A stretch of 64,000 bases of DNA from Rosa chinensis. Lineage: Eukaryota > Streptophyta > Magnoliopsida > Rosales > Rosaceae. The DNA lies in NCBI RefSeq assembly GCF_002994745.2, contig NC_037091.1, positions 38,004,112 to 38,068,111 on the forward strand. The letters run 5' to 3'. Every line of letters starts with the position of its first letter. Positions within the stretch are counted from its first letter, which is position 1. Made by a program: the position numbers and the translations under genes. Under the pieces are notes generated by a model. The model was not told the origin of the DNA, ran no database searches, and saw only the letters and a program-made list of their open reading frames with translations. Shown here piece after piece: positions 13,376 to 27,218 of this stretch.

Positions 13376-13567
13376 CAATTAACCTCAAAATGAAGGACAA
13401 AGTGAAGAAGGAAAGTAAAAACATAGGGGAAAATGATGTCCTTGGATGGATTTTCAAGCATTCAAATCCATCCAAGCTTTAGTCATGTATTTCTTGCCTG
13501 GCTGTCCCAATGCAATTCAACAACATACAACGATTTCTCCGCAGCAAAGCGCGGACGCGTTTTCTAG

Positions 13568-13809
13568 TATAAAATAGAAAAGAATAATATGTGGTCAATT
13601 TTGTTGCTTTTCATAAAACCATACGGGACCTGGACCAGATTTCCCATTAGTTTTATTTACAGATAAAATTTCGTTGGTCGAGAGACTTTGGTTCCTTCTT
13701 ATTCTTCTTTTGTCGTGTAGAGTGGGTTGAAAACTAGTCCTTAAAGCTCCAAAATGTCATCTTCTTATAGCATAGAGTTCCTTTAGACTTGAGCAACAGA
13801 TCGAGGCAA
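13568..13809 (+). promoter_or_regulatory. Short upstream region of the receptor kinase with a W-box
   Basis: Only about 240 bp separate the Helitron end from the kinase ATG. The minus-strand sequence TTGACC at 13593-13598 matches the W-box core bound by WRKY factors, which commonly regulate cysteine-rich receptor kinases. No firm TATA box could be assigned. A single hexamer match may be chance. Confidence 0.3.
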
Positions 13810-16726
<2,917 letters not shown>

Positions 16727-17005
16727 GGACCAACTATTAAAAGTTACTACTATTGAAGACCTTTATATATGTTCAAGAGATTGCTTAAGCTAGTTGCTTC
16801 CAGCAAAATTCAAACTATATGTGAAATTGTGAATGTTTTGGACGAGTTGAGGTGACAAAATTGTTAACTCTTTTTAAGTTGTAGCAACAAAGATTGAATA
16901 TAATAAATAGTCAGAAATTTTAAATTTTTAGCCTTGAAACTGTTGAATTGGCCTTTCTTGTGTTTCTTCAATATATTTGAATATGGAAAAAACTTAGGTA
17001 CATCC
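16727..17005 (+). other. 3' flank of the receptor kinase
   Basis: This is AT-rich sequence after the kinase stop codon and probably holds its 3' UTR. Candidate poly(A) signals are AT-rich stretches such as aatataataaa near 16896. Nothing else is recognised before the retroposon TSD. Confidence 0.4.
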
Positions 17006-17021
17006 AAGTATCGACTTTTGT

Positions 17022-18297
17022 AAATCCTGCTACATGATTACCTGACCTAGCGCTCTGCTAGGGTTTATCGTTGGTTTTCCACCTTCGACAAATTTCTCAG
17101 GATTTCAAGATCTTGATGGTCATGGGCTCATGGCTATTGCTCGTCTGGTAGCTAATCGTTTCTTTCTTGTTTTTGCTTTTGTTTTCTTGCTCGGAGCACT
17201 GCCTTAGGGTGGGCTCCCTGTGGTTACTGATTGGGAGGGTAGTGTTGCTGTTTGGATGGTTGATCGGAGCTCGAGCTCTAACCGCGTGGATCTGGTTTGG
17301 TCTGAATTGGATAGGCGCGTCTGGGTTTTGGATTGGGGTCGTCAGACTTCCGACGGTGATAGGGATTGTACAATCGATTTGGTTGGCCCTGGGGGTTCGC
17401 TGCAGCGTCAAAGTGCCGCCGGAGTTGGATTGGTCCGACCAGTTCAGGGGATCGATCAAAGCTTGGAGGATCTTCAGGTTGTCCTGGGCGCCTCCGATAG
17501 GGTTCGTACCGATCTTGGATCTAGTTTTTTCAATGCTTGCGAAGGCATCGGAATAGATCTAAAGTTGGTTTGAGGTGATCAGGACTGGGTGCCTTTCGAT
17601 CCTGGAGATGGTACAGTGTTTTCGGCGATGACCCACGGTGACGCCTGCTATGGGGATGGAGGTTTCCAGGGCGACGGTGTTCCTACTTAGGCTCTCTGGG
17701 TTGGTGATCTTTCTGGGGATGGGGATGCTCAACGTGGTGGCTATTTAGGCTATGCTGGTAATGGCCTGAAGGAGGTCAGTAGGGGGGGCGACGTCTTTGC
17801 CGGCGACGGCGACATGCAACTTGGTAGCGGCTATGTTGTGGAGCAGCTGGTTGCTAGGGTTTCAGAAAATTTGGGCTGTTGGACTCAAGTATTGGGCTTC
17901 GTCTGGATTGGGATGCATTGGGTCCAGATGGGCTCTGAGGTTTTATTTTTTATTTTAATTTTGGGCCTTCCTCGATCTTTTTATACTAAAAGAGGATGGA
18001 CCTATTTTAGTTTAATTTTTGTTCTTGGGTCGCAAAAATCAGTGCCTTAGTTGTTACCATTTATGCATGGAGGATGGTCATCCTCTGCTTCGAGGTTTCT
18101 GGTTTTTGTTAGAATAATGGTGCATGGAATTCCTAAAAGGTGGGTATACTAGGGGTTATATGGGGCGCCATTTGTTTAGAATAGGGTTTTTATGGTTCTA
18201 AGGGACGATTACTTTCTGTCGACCCCATAGGGGTGTTTCGTTCTTGTACTGCTTGCTGAATTTAATGAAAGGGCTGACCTATTTTCGTCCAAAAAAA
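17022..18297 (+). mobile_element. Short non-LTR retroposon (LINE-derived), 1.3 kb
   Basis: A perfect 16-bp direct repeat AAGTATCGACTTTTGT flanks the unit (17006-17021 and 18298-18313), and the right end has an A-run. Together these are the marks of target-primed reverse transcription. The interior is GC-richer than its surroundings and has overlapping open frames but no reverse transcriptase or endonuclease motif. Its 5' part (cctagcgctctgctagggtt) resembles 46430 onward, suggesting a shared LINE family from which this is an internally deleted or truncated copy. The ORFs of 117-129 aa inside it are probably not genes. Confidence 0.7.
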
Positions 18298-18313
18298 AAG
18301 TATCGACTTTTGT

Positions 18314-19151
18314 GTCCAAACTCTCTTTTATTTGTACATATTCGGCTATGTAGTTTTATATCTAAGAACTGAAAAGTTAAATCAACCATCAAATCGGCTG
18401 TGTGAAAAACCAATGCAAAGGGAATTCATTCAATTAAGCAATTGCAACTATTTTGGTAAAAGTTAGCATTTCCATGATGAATGGTCTATTTGTTTAATGT
18501 AATGAAAAAAATAAACGATTTTTGAGTCAATCCTTACATAGATCGTCTTTAATAGTTTATTTGACTTCTACTTTAAGAGCAAATTTCAGTTTAATTACCT
18601 CCCTAACCTTTACACTTTAAATCATTTGGGCCGTTGCATTTCTAATTTCATCATGGGTGCCCTCGTAGTACTTATGAATTTCAATCAATCTTGTACAACT
18701 CTTAATATTTTTGACAACTATTTTGTGATGTATCATTAAATTCTCATTACTTACGATATAATTTTGTATGTTATGTTCGTGAATCATCATCATACAAGAG
18801 AACCCACTAGAGCTATTACAACGATGGGGATGACACTGTAAAATCTCAACTAATCCAAATAAAGAAGAGGACCTACTCATACCCCTAATATAGAACCGAC
18901 GGTTACAGATACCAGGAGCCAATAGGGATCCAACTCTAACTACAAAAATCGACCTTACATCCAGGCTACAAACAATCAACTTATCCCAGAAGTCCTGATA
19001 TATCCTTACAGCCAATCTCAAAAAGAGACTTTTACCCCCTTCCACACCATATACCAAATCCGCTAGTATATGTGTAGGGGCATCTCCCAATTACATTGAC
19101 AACAAGAAAAAAATCAAAATTAAAACAGCTAGTAATAATTAATAAGAGACT
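18314..19151. other. Intergenic, with a lone MITE-like end
   Basis: No gene is supported. Sequence at about 18580-18625 (tttaattacctccctaacct and neighbours) resembles one inverted end of the MITE at 12809-13192, but no partner end was found. The 157-aa minus-strand frame at 18617-19090 has no recognisable domain. Confidence 0.35.
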
Positions 19152-20155
19152 CCCCACTACTAGAAAAACCCCATATCACACAAGGATGAGAATCCGTGTG
19201 AAATCGTAGTATTCCATACGGAAATCCGTGTGAAAGTGCCAATACACACGGTACAACGACGGAGTAATAATCCGTACATATTGCTGGCTTTGCTAATGCT
19301 GCTTTCACACAGATTTTGCTATCCGTGTGAATGTATTTGATGGGTCCCACTTAAATCACAGCTCCAGCAATTACTCCTGATAAAAATAAAAAATCTGTGT
19401 GTATGAAATATATTTATTAAACTTTTATTAAATTATTTACATATTTATTTTTTGGTCCCTCAATTTTTTGTCCTTTTCATCCCCAATACCATCATATCAA
19501 TACCACCAATCCATCGGGCTGGAAGAGTTCCATCACAACTTGTGCTGCTGCATGCCATATCTCCAGAAACACTACCCAATCCATTCATCTGAGCTGTGAC
19601 AATTCAATATTCCCTCTTCGCGGACCATTTACAGAAATTTTTGCTACTGTAAGGAGGAAGATTTGATCAGAAACCATAAATTTAAAATTTCTTCAAGGAT
19701 TGCCTTGACTGCGAGTTCGAATTGTTGGATCCAAAGAGTTATGGCTTAAGGTGGAAGACCCATAATGATTCGAATCCAAATCGGAGGATATTGGAAGAGA
19801 AATAGGTCGACAGATCCTATAAAAACCAGCAAAATTAGGCAGACTTGGGACAAATTGTAAACAGAGGAAATTGAATACCCATGCCTTATCTTGACCTCGA
19901 TTGAGGGAAGAAGCTTCTGGGTATCGTTAATTGGCTCGATCTGAGTCGATTGGTGATGGCAGTGAGTGGAAGGAGTCGCCGAAATAGGAAGGAGCAAGGG
20001 GCGAGAACTGTGGTGGCTGCGCAGTCAGGTTAGACTCGGTACAACCAGTCGATTATTCTTTGGTTTGGGTCGTCGGCTTCGTGCTGTGGTTCGAGTAGTG
20101 GTGGCGGTGTTAAGAATCAGTGGCCGGACGCCATGATTTCCAGCGGTGACAGTGC

Positions 20156-20160
<5 letters not shown>

Positions 20161-20213
<53 letters not shown>
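20161..20213. repeat. (GA)n microsatellite
   Basis: A GA dinucleotide run of about 50 bp. It lies in the CACTA interior just left of the Pack-MULE terminus. Confidence 0.95.
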
Positions 20214-20492
20214 AGAAAGGGTCGTGCGGCCCAGAGAGAGGAGAGAAAAATGAGTGGCTGCTAGGGTTGATAAAAAATGGTCCGTACGGTACCTCGCCTT
20301 TGGCTCCTTATAACTTTTGGTACCTGACAAAAAAAAAATATCAATACGGTACCTGAAGTTCTCTGCCCGACCAAAGATTGGTACACATAGCCGTTACCTC
20401 TGTTACGGAACTTGCCAGCTGGCAAATTTACAGGGGTACTTTTGTCCATTCACATATCAATTTGTTTTTTTCTCTAAGCATTTGTCCTCTCT

Positions 20493-20518
20493 CTCTCATT
20501 ATCCTTCGTCTGCTTCTC

Positions 20519-20594
<76 letters not shown>
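20493..20594. repeat. (CT)n microsatellite
   Basis: A long CT dinucleotide run, slightly interrupted at its start, immediately upstream of the captured F-box fragment. Frames reading through it give only (SL)n peptides. Confidence 0.95.
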
Positions 20595-20598
<4 letters not shown>

Positions 20599-20641
20599 CT
20601 AAAATTCAAGCCCCAAATCCAAACCCAATCGAACCCTAAAT

Positions 20642-21220
20642 GATCTTCCCGACAAAATTATGATCCAAATCCTCTCCTTGATTCCGACCTTAGAGGCCAT
20701 CCACAACTCCCTCGTCTCCCACCAATGGCGATCCCTCTGGTCCCGTCTCCCCTTCCTCGACTTCTCCTACCACCTCTTCCAAGTCAACGACGCCGAACCT
20801 CTCCCATTCACGAGCCACGGCTTCGCCGAGTTCGTCAATCGCTCTCTCATTCTCCTCCCCAATTCTCCGATCAAAACCTTCCGCCTCTCTTTCATCTTCT
20901 ACCAGTACTACACCTCCCACGTCGACTTTTGGGTGCGCTCCGCCGTCACGCGCTTCTGGATGCGTGAGCCTGACCTCGACTTCTTCATCCACAAAGAGTA
21001 CCATCTCTGGAGCGAGGAAGATCGAGCCCAGCGTGGAGGCAGATTTCTCCGACTTTTGCTCACTGATTTCGCTAATTTCGAGGTCCGATTCGCCGAGCTT
21101 CCGGTACTACAACGCCGTCTTCTGGTCCTGCTTGGCAATGATGGTGGTTGGTCTGAGATAGCTCCTCCGCCTCCGGAGGCTTCTTGCGGTGGTTCTGGTC
21201 TTTCGAGGCGAGTAAGGTGA
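20642..21220 (+). pseudogene. Captured F-box/LRR-type gene fragment inside a Pack-MULE
   Basis: The frame opens without its own ATG as DLPDKIMIQILSLIPTLEAI and continues SLVSHQWRSLWSRLPFLDF. This is the N-terminal F-box of the plant F-box/FBD/LRR family: LPDxIIxxILS...TSVLSKRWRxLW...LDF. It is followed by the usual FVNRSLILL and IKTFRLSF segment before the LRRs. The first in-frame ATG lies at 20660, inside the F-box, and an in-frame stop lies upstream at 20600. After about residue 150 the sequence no longer resembles the family, and no FBD domain follows. I infer a 5' gene fragment carried as transposon cargo, probably not functional as an SCF substrate adaptor. Confidence 0.65.
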
Positions 21221-22746
21221 AGTTAATACGGCGGCGTGGTTGCAGAGGAAGGCAGTGGCGCACGAGGCCATGGCGATGGGTCAGCTTGCTCCGTTTGCTC
21301 TCGGCCCCTTATCAGAATTTAACCGTTAACGAAATCAAGGTTCTAGAGTGTGTGAGAGACTGTGTGACTCTAGTGCGGCCATTACAAGGAGCATAAATTC
21401 ATTGCCCCTGTTTCTTTTGCATTGCCTCCAGATCTAAGGAGCATAGCTGCATTGTTAGCTAGAGATATTTAGTCTTCCTTATGGCCCAGCTATCTGTTTT
21501 GTTTGCTAGCTATTCCAAATAGCTTATGTACTGAAAGTCTGAAACGAGGCCATTATTTAGGCATCCAAGAAATGAAGTTAATATGCCCCAATTCTGGATT
21601 TCTTCTTTTGGCAATGGTCTGGAGAAGATGATGCGTTTGAATCAATGTAAGACACAGTAGAGCAATACCCAATGTTCGGTCGAATCAATTCGTTACCCGA
21701 ATTTGAAAATTCATCAAGAACTCTAAAAAATTCCACATTTTGGGAATTCACAAAAGATTAAACCATAAGATTCAAAACATACCTCAATGGATTCGTGATG
21801 CAAAGAGTAGTAAAAACCCAGAAGGATTCGCATCAATTTGGTTTGTAATTCCATGAAAAGAAGCTTGAAAATTACAAAAATGGAGGAGAACTGAGGAAAA
21901 AACAAAACAAAACAAGAATAAAGGGTTATTTAAAAAAAAAAAAAAAAAGGGTAAATTGGTCATTTTATGATCAAAATTGCCAGCTGGCAGACGAAGTAAC
22001 GGAGGTAAAGGCCATATGTACCAATTTTCGGTCGGGCAGAGAACTTCAGGTACCGTATTGATTTTTTTTTTTTTGTCAGGTACCAAAAGTTATAAGGAGC
22101 CAAAGACGGGGTACCGTACGGACCATTTTCCCATCTCTAAATACCAAACATTGTAAAAGATAAGAAGGAAGTATAAAGATAAAAATCATAAAATAACCAA
22201 CCTAGAGTCTATCCATGGCAAACTTCTTCGTAACTCCTTAATTGAAGTTATTCGAGAGAGATAAATGTTCAATTACGAGATAATAACGAATATTGAAATT
22301 TATAAAATAAAAAAAAAATAAAAAAATATCACACACATATCCGTGTGAAACTAAATATATTTATTAAATTTAATGTATTTAATTAATTTTTATTTTATTT
22401 TGAAATACAATTCACACAGATTTTTGTGTGTCAATTTTATTCACACAGATATCTGTGTGAATTTCTGACAGATATGTGAAAAAAAAAAAATTAATTCACG
22501 CAAACACACGTGTATCATCTTATTTCATACGAAAATCCATGTGAGTTTTATACGGATATCCGTGTGAATTTTTGCGGCCCCATTTTTAGAATATGTTTCA
22601 CACGGTGGTGTGAATATAGTTTTCACATAGATATCTGTGTGAAAAATCTGTGTGTATTGTAGTGTTTTTCACACAGATATCTATCCGTGTGAATATTCGT
22701 GTGAATCTCATCTGTGTGCATTGGGGGTTTTTTTCTAGTAGTGCCC

Positions 22747-24151
22747 CGTGAGAAAAGCTTAAGGTTGACTCAACTCGGCTCTTCAAATGGTCCTAGATCC
22801 CACCGTTTTTTGGCCTTAAGGCTTAAGCCATAGCAAATGTGGGAGCCATCGTATCGATGCAAGTCGTTGATCTCAAGGAGGAAACGAACTACCCAAAACT
22901 CAAAACCTTTTTGGTGGAGGCAGCAGGCAGCGGTTTCTTGGTCCGAGTATAGTTTATTACCAATTTCCCAACAAACCCTTTCCCTCCTTCTAACAGTCAA
23001 CCAAAGCCAAATTTAATTGAAATTACATGAGTCACCTAGCAGCCACCTGCTGGGATCTGCATCTGCATGCCTTCAGTTTCTCCAGTATTATTTCACAGCT
23101 TGAAAGCTCATCTTGTGGTTCAACCAAAAAGTCCAAAACGCAAATGGGTGATGGTGACCAGGATTATAAAATACCCTCAGATCTTGGTGGGTGAGGTCCA
23201 TCCATGTTTTGGGATTGTTACTGATATTAAAAGATAATGCGTTCATTTGTGTTTAATATTGTTGATGAGACATTGATGGGATGACTGGATCGATGGATCG
23301 ATATCTTTCGTTTAGATAGTAACAAAGATGGAAATTGATTTGCAAACAAAACTGTGTCTCACAATGGAGCTTGATTTGGACTTGGATTTACTATGTACTC
23401 GACTTTATCCAGTATCCACCTAGATCATCTGTGCTCACATTGGCGGCATTAAGCAAAATGCCGACAATCAACTCTGAACCTCATCTTTCAGAAATTCATT
23501 GTTCTCTTGTTTTTTTTTTTTAAAAAATAAATATAAAAAAATCATTGTTCTCCCACAAAATAAATTTTGTTTTCAATGAAAACGTTACAATTTATATTCT
23601 CAATGAAAACGTTACAATTTATTCTCTCAATAAAGACGTTACAATTTACTCTCTCCACGAAGACGTTACAATTTAAATGAATAAGTGCCCAAGAGAAACT
23701 TTCATATCCTGAGACGTTACTCTCTCGATGAAGACGTTATAATTTACTCTCTTTAAAGATGTTACAATTTACTCATTTCGAGGTAAAGATAGGAGGGTCA
23801 GCTGACCTCTTCAACCCTAAATAGTAACACCCATGTTTACAATAAAGAATTTACCGAAGAGAAACTTTCACCCTAAGATAGGAATATCAAGTTGAATTGA
23901 GGGGTCCTTTTAGCATTATTGATAGTTATGCTATATGCTAGTAGTTTTCCGTATAATATGCGAATAATATATGTATTGATGTATTTTTTCGTACTTTTGA
24001 ATCTAAAAGTATAAATAAATTTATTTTACGTATTTTTACATAATTTATAATGACTATAAATTTAAAATTGTAAAATTAATTAATTAGTTAAAAATACTTT
24101 ATCAAACTCTCCAACAAATTATTTGATGGATTTGACCGAATGTTATAATAG
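22747..24151. other. Intergenic DNA
   Basis: No gene is supported. The short ORFs at 22770-23000 (minus) and 23335-23523 (plus) have no recognisable domains. The only structure noted is the GTTACAATTTA repeat block at 23573-23775. Confidence 0.5.
23573..23775. repeat. Tandem repeat with GACGTTACAATTTACTCTCTC core
   Basis: At least six diverged units of about 27-30 bp share the core acGTTACAATTTA followed by (t)CTCTC. They begin near 23577 and end near 23772, with one longer spacer around 23670-23715. No protein is encoded. Confidence 0.7.
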
Positions 24152-24842
24152 GGGTGGTTCTAGTTGGACCTCTAAATTTGATATTTGGTCCTCCAATTTT
24201 TTTCAATTATTAATAAACTTTGTCAAGTCATATGAAAAGACAAATAATGACAAAGTGAGAAAAATGAAAAAAAAAATTACTCTTTTTACCTCCCCAAATA
24301 TAACATTCAATTAAATTGTTTTTTTTTCTTTCCGAAATTTCCTTATATTGCCATATAGTTTTATAATTTACCTAAAATAATTAAGTAAAAATAATAATTT
24401 ATATAAATGGCCCATCATTTAATACCAAAGTAAATTCAAAACAATCTGATTTGGAATTTTCTTAAACTAAATTAATTGAATATTATGATATAGTTATTAC
24501 TCAATCTTCCAACCCAAAACCCTTGAAATCCTTCTTTTTAGAAAATTCAAAAGGATTCTAGCAACATTTCAAGATCAAGAACCAACCCTCTGATTAATTT
24601 TGGCGGAGGAGAGACGTAATCATAAGAGAGAATTATCATGTGATTTTGATTCATTCTTCTTCTCGTGGTTGAAGATAGAGATAAAAAGTAGAGCAACAAA
24701 TTATTGTATCTCATGTTCAAGGGTGTTTTGGTAAAAATAAGGAGGTCTACTTAGCTTTTCAAGTATTCTAAAAAGTAAATTAGAGGTATACTAAGTATAG
24801 GAGGTCCAAATAATAAATTTGGAGCTCCAACTAGAACCATCC
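24152..24842. mobile_element. MITE-like element with inverted ends
   Basis: The left end GGGTGGTTCTAGTTGGACCT and the right end (inverted) GGATGGTTCTAGTTGGAGCT match over about 40 bp with few mismatches. The interior is AT-rich without transposase. No clean TSD was found, so the superfamily is open; hAT and Mutator are both possible. Confidence 0.6.
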
Positions 24843-25962
24843 ATAACAATATCCTATACTATACGGGAAATATATATTTTACTAACTATGGTTGTGTCAG
24901 ATTGGAGAAACTTGTAACAACCTAACTTCAATTGAAAGTTCCAAACCAAACATAAATCCACAAAGAATTTCAATTTCGGCTCGGTAGGAAAAAACTGTCT
25001 ATGCAACTTGGTCAAAAGTTCATAACAAACCCCATCCTTATGTGTACAAATCTTGTACTACTTGCACTACTAAAAATCAGGACAGCCTTTTCATAAAAAA
25101 AATATATATATAAAAAATCAGGACAGCCTGGTCTTCCAATACTTCGAAGGTTAGTCTTCTAAGAGCTCAATTGGCCGAAACTACGATTTATCACTTATGA
25201 CACGTTTACTTACTTGGAATGAAAAATAATCATGAATCGGAGACAACTGGAATGAACGAACAAATGAATTGTTATTGATTCCTTCGTAATATAATTCCTG
25301 AGTATTCAGGAATCAATTCCTTATAAGGAGGTGAGACCTACATTAATTCTAATTCCTTCATTCTGATTCCTTTATGTGTTAGTAAACGTATGAATAGTTT
25401 TACCCCATAATCATTCATTTTCATTCCAAGTAAATAAACGTGCCCTTAAGAAGTCGAACTTGGTAAGGGATGATTATATTCAGAATTTTCAATCATTTTC
25501 TTATAATTAACAATTTGTCAACTGTAGTCGTATTAGTAGATGATTTTGTCATTTACTAAATCTTTTTTTTTTTTCATCTACAAATTTATTAAAATTTTGT
25601 TCAACATGCATAAGAACACCGAATCAATACTCAAACAAAACATACTCGAATGATATTGAGCAATAACGTTTGCTCAAGTAACAAAGAGAAAATGGGTTAT
25701 GACCAAGTCTTTATCTGGCAAAACTTTATGTACACTACATACCTTGCCTATATTTATGGTTGTCAAGAGCAGCAAAACAACTTTACATTTTTCTATTTGA
25801 ACATCCATCTGGTTCAGCATATTATTAGTACTTTCTTTGCTTCGCAGTGGCAATGGTTAACTAGATGGCAGCTTTAGTTTCCTCTCTAAAACCAACCATA
25901 ACTAAGAAGCTAGGGCAGATATGTTGATATAACTATAAACATCAGACATAAAGAGAACCTAT
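24843..25962. other. Intergenic DNA with one MITE
   Basis: This holds the PIF/Harbinger MITE at 25198-25445. The part next to the J-protein stop (about 25650-25962) probably contains that gene's 3' UTR. No other gene is seen. Confidence 0.45.
25198..25445. mobile_element. PIF/Harbinger-type MITE, inverted relative to the copy at 3971
   Basis: The ends are TGACACGTTTACTTACTTGG and CAAGTAAATAAACGTGCCC, flanked by TTA on both sides (25195-25197, 25446-25448). The interior matches the reverse complement of the 3971-4287 element, including the tgtgttagtaaacg block. It is shorter at 248 bp and has decayed ends. Confidence 0.75.
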
Positions 25963-27218
25963 TTATACTTCATCAGACAGTCCCTCTCTTTGCCGACGCA
26001 TTCTAGCTCCCCATGACATATTTTGTCGATCATCCTTGTATGAGCTTCTTCTCTTCAGCTCAGATAGCTGGCTTTGCCAGCGATTCTTCCAGTCACCTTT
26101 TCCTTCCATTCCCTGAAAGTATGAATAATTCCAATTAAAACTCGATCCAAAGAAGCAATTCCAAACGAAACCAGAATCAATCCAACACATATTTTCATTA
26201 AAGGAGTGGCTAAACAAATCTTAGAATGCATACTGAGACAAATCTCCATTCCTGATGGCTCTGGCAACATTGACCTCACATAACATATAACTACTGGTAC
26301 ATTCATTTGAATTTTCAATCAAAACACCCTTATTTGGCTCAAGTTGACTGAATATATAAAGCATCTACAGAAGTTGGCTGCTGTTTGACCAACTGACCAA
26401 GTCCAGTGAATTCTTCATATATTTCTATTTTCTCCCATACAAGTCAATACCCTGTTTCTTTATCTATAAAAATCATTCTTCATTCTTCTGCAACCCAATT
26501 CATCACAGAAACATAAAAAAAAGAACAAAAATTTTATCTTTTAAAAACCCACTTCATTAAGAATAAGAAAGGAAAAAAAAAAAAAACTATTACATACCCA
26601 GATTGAAACAGACCCAACAAAAAAAAAACTGATATAATAAAAAAAAAAAATGTTCCGCTCAAAAACTACAGAAATTTCCAAAATTGAAAACCAAAACTGA
26701 AAACCCCAGATAAATTCTAAAATCAAATACAATAATAATAATAATAAAAAAGATCCAATTACCTCATCATATTGGTATCTTCTAGCAGAGAAGGCAAGGT
26801 GAAGACCCCTAGCCATGTCCTGATCATACATAGCCCTCCTCCTCGAATCCGACAACGTCTCATACGCCTCCTGAACCCGAATAAACTTCTCCGTATACTC
26901 CTCGACCCGACCCGGCGGCGACACGTCCGGGTGGTACTTCCTTGCCAGCTGCTTGTACGCCTGCTTGATCTCCGTTATGGATCCGGACTCGGGTATCCCC
27001 AGCAGCTCGTAAAACGACAGCTCCTTCCGCTCCTCCTCCGCCGCCGCCGCGTCGTTCACCGTCGCCGCCTTGGCCTTGATCGACCCGAACCGGGTCGCCC
27101 GGGACGAGAACACCGGCAGCGAACTGGGTTTCGGGTCGGGCGCGGGTCGGGCGGTGGAGATGGTGGTGACGTAGAGGCGGGAATCGGCTCCCGGGATTGT
27201 CAAGCCGTAGCTTGGCAT
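25963..27218 (-). CDS. J-domain co-chaperone, DnaJ20-like, probably chloroplastic
   Basis: The CDS is 27218-26763 joined to 26112-25963 (GT-AG intron of 650 bp, phase 0), giving 201 aa from MPSYGLTIPG to GLSDEV. Residues 1-50 are rich in Ser, Ala, Arg and Pro with few acidic residues, as in a plastid transit peptide. The J domain spans residues 68-133 with HPD at 96-98, so it should stimulate Hsp70 ATPase activity. There is no G/F or zinc-finger region. Exon 2 encodes the conserved tail DWKNRWQSQLSELKRR and MSWGARMRRQR seen in DnaJ20/DnaJ11-type plastid proteins. In Arabidopsis, J20 hands inactive DXS enzyme to plastid Hsp70; that role here is an inference. A start further upstream (27305) lacks family support. 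Confidence 0.88.

Larger units (their letters stand above)
10752..13567 (+). mobile_element. Non-autonomous Helitron, about 2.8 kb, second of a pair
   Basis: It starts TTTACTATATACTAAAGG and shares the same subterminal block as the Helitron at 5093. Its 3' end has a clean hairpin: a seven-pair stem AAAGCGC / GCGTTTT (one G-T pair) with loop GGAC at 13546-13563, followed immediately by CTAG (13564-13567) and then T. There is no helicase ORF. More than half of its length is a later hAT insertion (11563-13375). It ends about 240 bp upstream of the receptor-kinase start codon. Confidence 0.65.
20274..22129. mobile_element. Pack-MULE-like element with long terminal inverted repeats
   Basis: The ends form long inverted repeats of nearly 200 bp. 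Both begin AAAATGGTCCGTACGGTACC and continue through ggctccttataacttttggtacctg, gttctctgcccgacc and gccagctggca. Such long TIRs are typical of Mutator-like elements. No clear 9-bp TSD was found, so the exact ends may be off by a few bases. The interior carries a (CT)n run and an F-box gene fragment rather than a transposase, which is the definition of a Pack-MULE. It lies inside the CACTA element. Confidence 0.7.
19155..22743. mobile_element. Non-autonomous CACTA (En/Spm) transposon, 3.6 kb
   Basis: The termini are CACTACTAGAAAAA on the left and its complement TTTTTCTAGTAGTG on the right. The flanking 3-bp repeat CCC (19152-19154, 22744-22746) is the normal TSD length for CACTA elements. Both subterminal regions (about 19175-19340 and 22325-22730) are packed with inverted and direct copies of an ATCCGTGTGAA-type motif, as expected for transposase-binding repeats. 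No TNPD-type transposase ORF remains. The middle is occupied by a Pack-MULE (20274-22129). Confidence 0.8.

Noticed and set aside
17097..17573. Three overlapping frames of 117-129 aa on both strands
   Set aside because: GC-rich retroposon interior gives long frames in several phases; none has a recognisable domain.
20025..20330. 101-aa minus-strand frame with a long (SL)n
   Set aside because: It translates the (GA)n microsatellite and the MULE terminus.
20317..20643. Plus-strand frames ending in (SL)n
   Set aside because: They translate the (CT)n microsatellite; the real similarity is the F-box fragment that starts after it in another frame.
23573..23775. Possible CRISPR-like repeat array
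   Set aside because: The repeats are diverged, spacing is irregular and the DNA is plant nuclear; it is an ordinary tandem repeat.
26541..26762. C-terminal extension of the J-protein frame into the intron
   Set aside because: It is hydrophobic intron translation; a canonical donor at 26762/26761 and a conserved exon 2 give the family-typical tail.
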